The notes under the pieces were generated by a model, which had not been told where the DNA came from, searched no databases, and was given only the letters and a program-made list of their open reading frames with translations. A program made the position numbers and the translations under genes. Below, in pieces: positions 63,745-64,000 of a stretch of DNA of 64,000 nucleotides (its first letter is position 1; every line of letters begins with the position of its first letter). Origin of the DNA: Leptospiraceae bacterium (GTDB taxonomy: Bacteria; Spirochaetota; Leptospiria; Turneriellales; Turneriellaceae); contig JANWWS010000007.1 in the NCBI GenBank assembly GCA_025055765.1, forward strand, positions 82,579 through 146,578. Direction: 5' to 3'.

Positions 63745-64000
63745 CTACTCCAAAATCCCGATCTGCCGTGCGCGGTTTAACGCCTCGACTTTGTTGTTGG
63801 TATTGAGCTTTTGGTAAATGTGCCCAATGTGCACGCGCACGGTGTTAGGGCTAATTTCTAGCTCCTCGGCAATCGCGCGATAGTTTAGCCCTAACGCGAT
63901 AAAATTTAGGATTTCGAGCTCACGCTCAGACAGGGGATTTTGCGCCAGGTTGGGATTGTCGTCATCCAGAATTTTACGCGCCACACGTGGACTTAAAGGC
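63745..64000 (-). CDS. NarL/FixJ-type response regulator, C-terminal part
   Basis: C-terminal DNA-binding domain of a two-component regulator whose receiver domain lies beyond the window. The frame is open to base 64000 and reads LSPRVARKIL before the LuxR-type helix-turn-helix: PLSERELEILNFIALGLNYRAIAEELEISPNTVRVHIGHIYQKLN, ending near VEALNRARQIGILE. The LSPRVARKIL linker is typical of NarL-type regulators. A GTG at 63984 could look like a start, but the frame continues upstream in family-like sequence, so I treat the gene as partial. Confidence 0.9.
   Translation of the reverse strand, partial: PLSPRVARKILDDDNPNLAQNPLSERELEILNFIALGLNYRAIAEELEISPNTVRVHIGHIYQKLNTNNKVEALNRARQIGILE

Noticed and set aside
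63745..63984. Complete small LuxR-type regulator starting at GTG 63984
   Set aside because: The frame stays open to the window edge and reads LSPR before it, typical of the linker in NarL-type regulators, so the gene is partial.

Overview
The window is a dense, moderately AT-rich bacterial chromosome segment with about 63 protein genes, many 4-base ATGA overlaps, one gene-free stretch above 300 bases, and no rRNA, tRNA, insertion sequence or CRISPR array that I can recognise. Several traits point to a spirochaete, probably near Leptospirales. These are two long PilZ proteins of the Leptospira-type DUF1577 layout, many small lipoproteins with loose lipoboxes, a DUF4398/OmpA pair, and outer-membrane barrels ending in Phe. 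This assignment is an inference from protein style; no marker phylogeny was run. The genome is Gram-negative in layout and combines oxygen respiration (caa3-type oxidase, Sco, hemerythrin, peroxiredoxin) with an NADH-linked [FeFe]-hydrogenase.

Layout. 1-6.1 kb: 5'-end part of ahcY, a Tat-type M48 lipoprotein protease, and a hydC-hydB-hydA operon. 6.2-12.9 kb: PilZ protein, dtd, a frameshifted SPFH lipoprotein, then an envelope operon (DUF4398 lipoprotein, OmpA, plsY, cutA, barrel protein). 12.9-17.6 kb: leftward operon DUF1295 / CFA-like methyltransferase / gatA / enoyl-CoA hydratase / unknown. 17.8-22.6 kb: phasin-like protein with a clear terminator, TrkH, and a hemerythrin / REC-nucleotide cyclase / nucleosidase operon. 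22.7-26.7 kb: lipoprotein plus TonB-receptor-like barrel, tadA, and rpmH-rnpA-yidD. 26.8-34.2 kb: acyl-CoA synthetase, dnaX, PBP1A, lipoprotein, second PilZ protein. 34.2-41.6 kb: ChoD-like oxidase and Baeyer-Villiger-type monooxygenase, SDR, holA, DUF3467, and a chemoreceptor with a periplasmic CxxCH motif. 41.6-48.4 kb: slyD, lipA, degenerate GGDEF-like protein, apt, hemW, membrane protein, GAF-GAF-PP2C phosphatase. 48.4-57.0 kb: PerR-type operator and peroxiredoxin, radA, the coxD-C-A-B-sco operon, second acyl-CoA synthetase. 57.1-64 kb: divergent EAL protein, carA, degenerate cNMP/patatin protein, TPR-Mrr protein, coiled coil, DJ-1, a 444-base non-coding stretch, and the C-terminal end of a NarL-type regulator.

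How the genes work together. Housekeeping genes (dnaX, holA, radA, tadA, gatA, rpmH, rnpA, carA, apt, lipA) are interleaved with lipid chemistry (two acyl-CoA synthetases, enoyl-CoA hydratase, CFA-like enzyme, DUF1295, ChoD-like oxidase, BVMO, SDR, plsY) and with many second-messenger proteins. The signalling set is unusual because several members keep the fold but seem to have lost catalytic residues: a GGDEF-like protein, an EAL-like protein and a patatin-like protein.

Best candidates for new biology: the three-gene hemerythrin / REC-cyclase / nucleosidase operon, the stripped-down HydABC hydrogenase, the TPR-Mrr / pseudo-patatin / coiled-coil cluster, the heme-binding chemoreceptor, and the 444-base non-coding region with mutually exclusive hairpins. 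I see no obvious defence island or mobile element.
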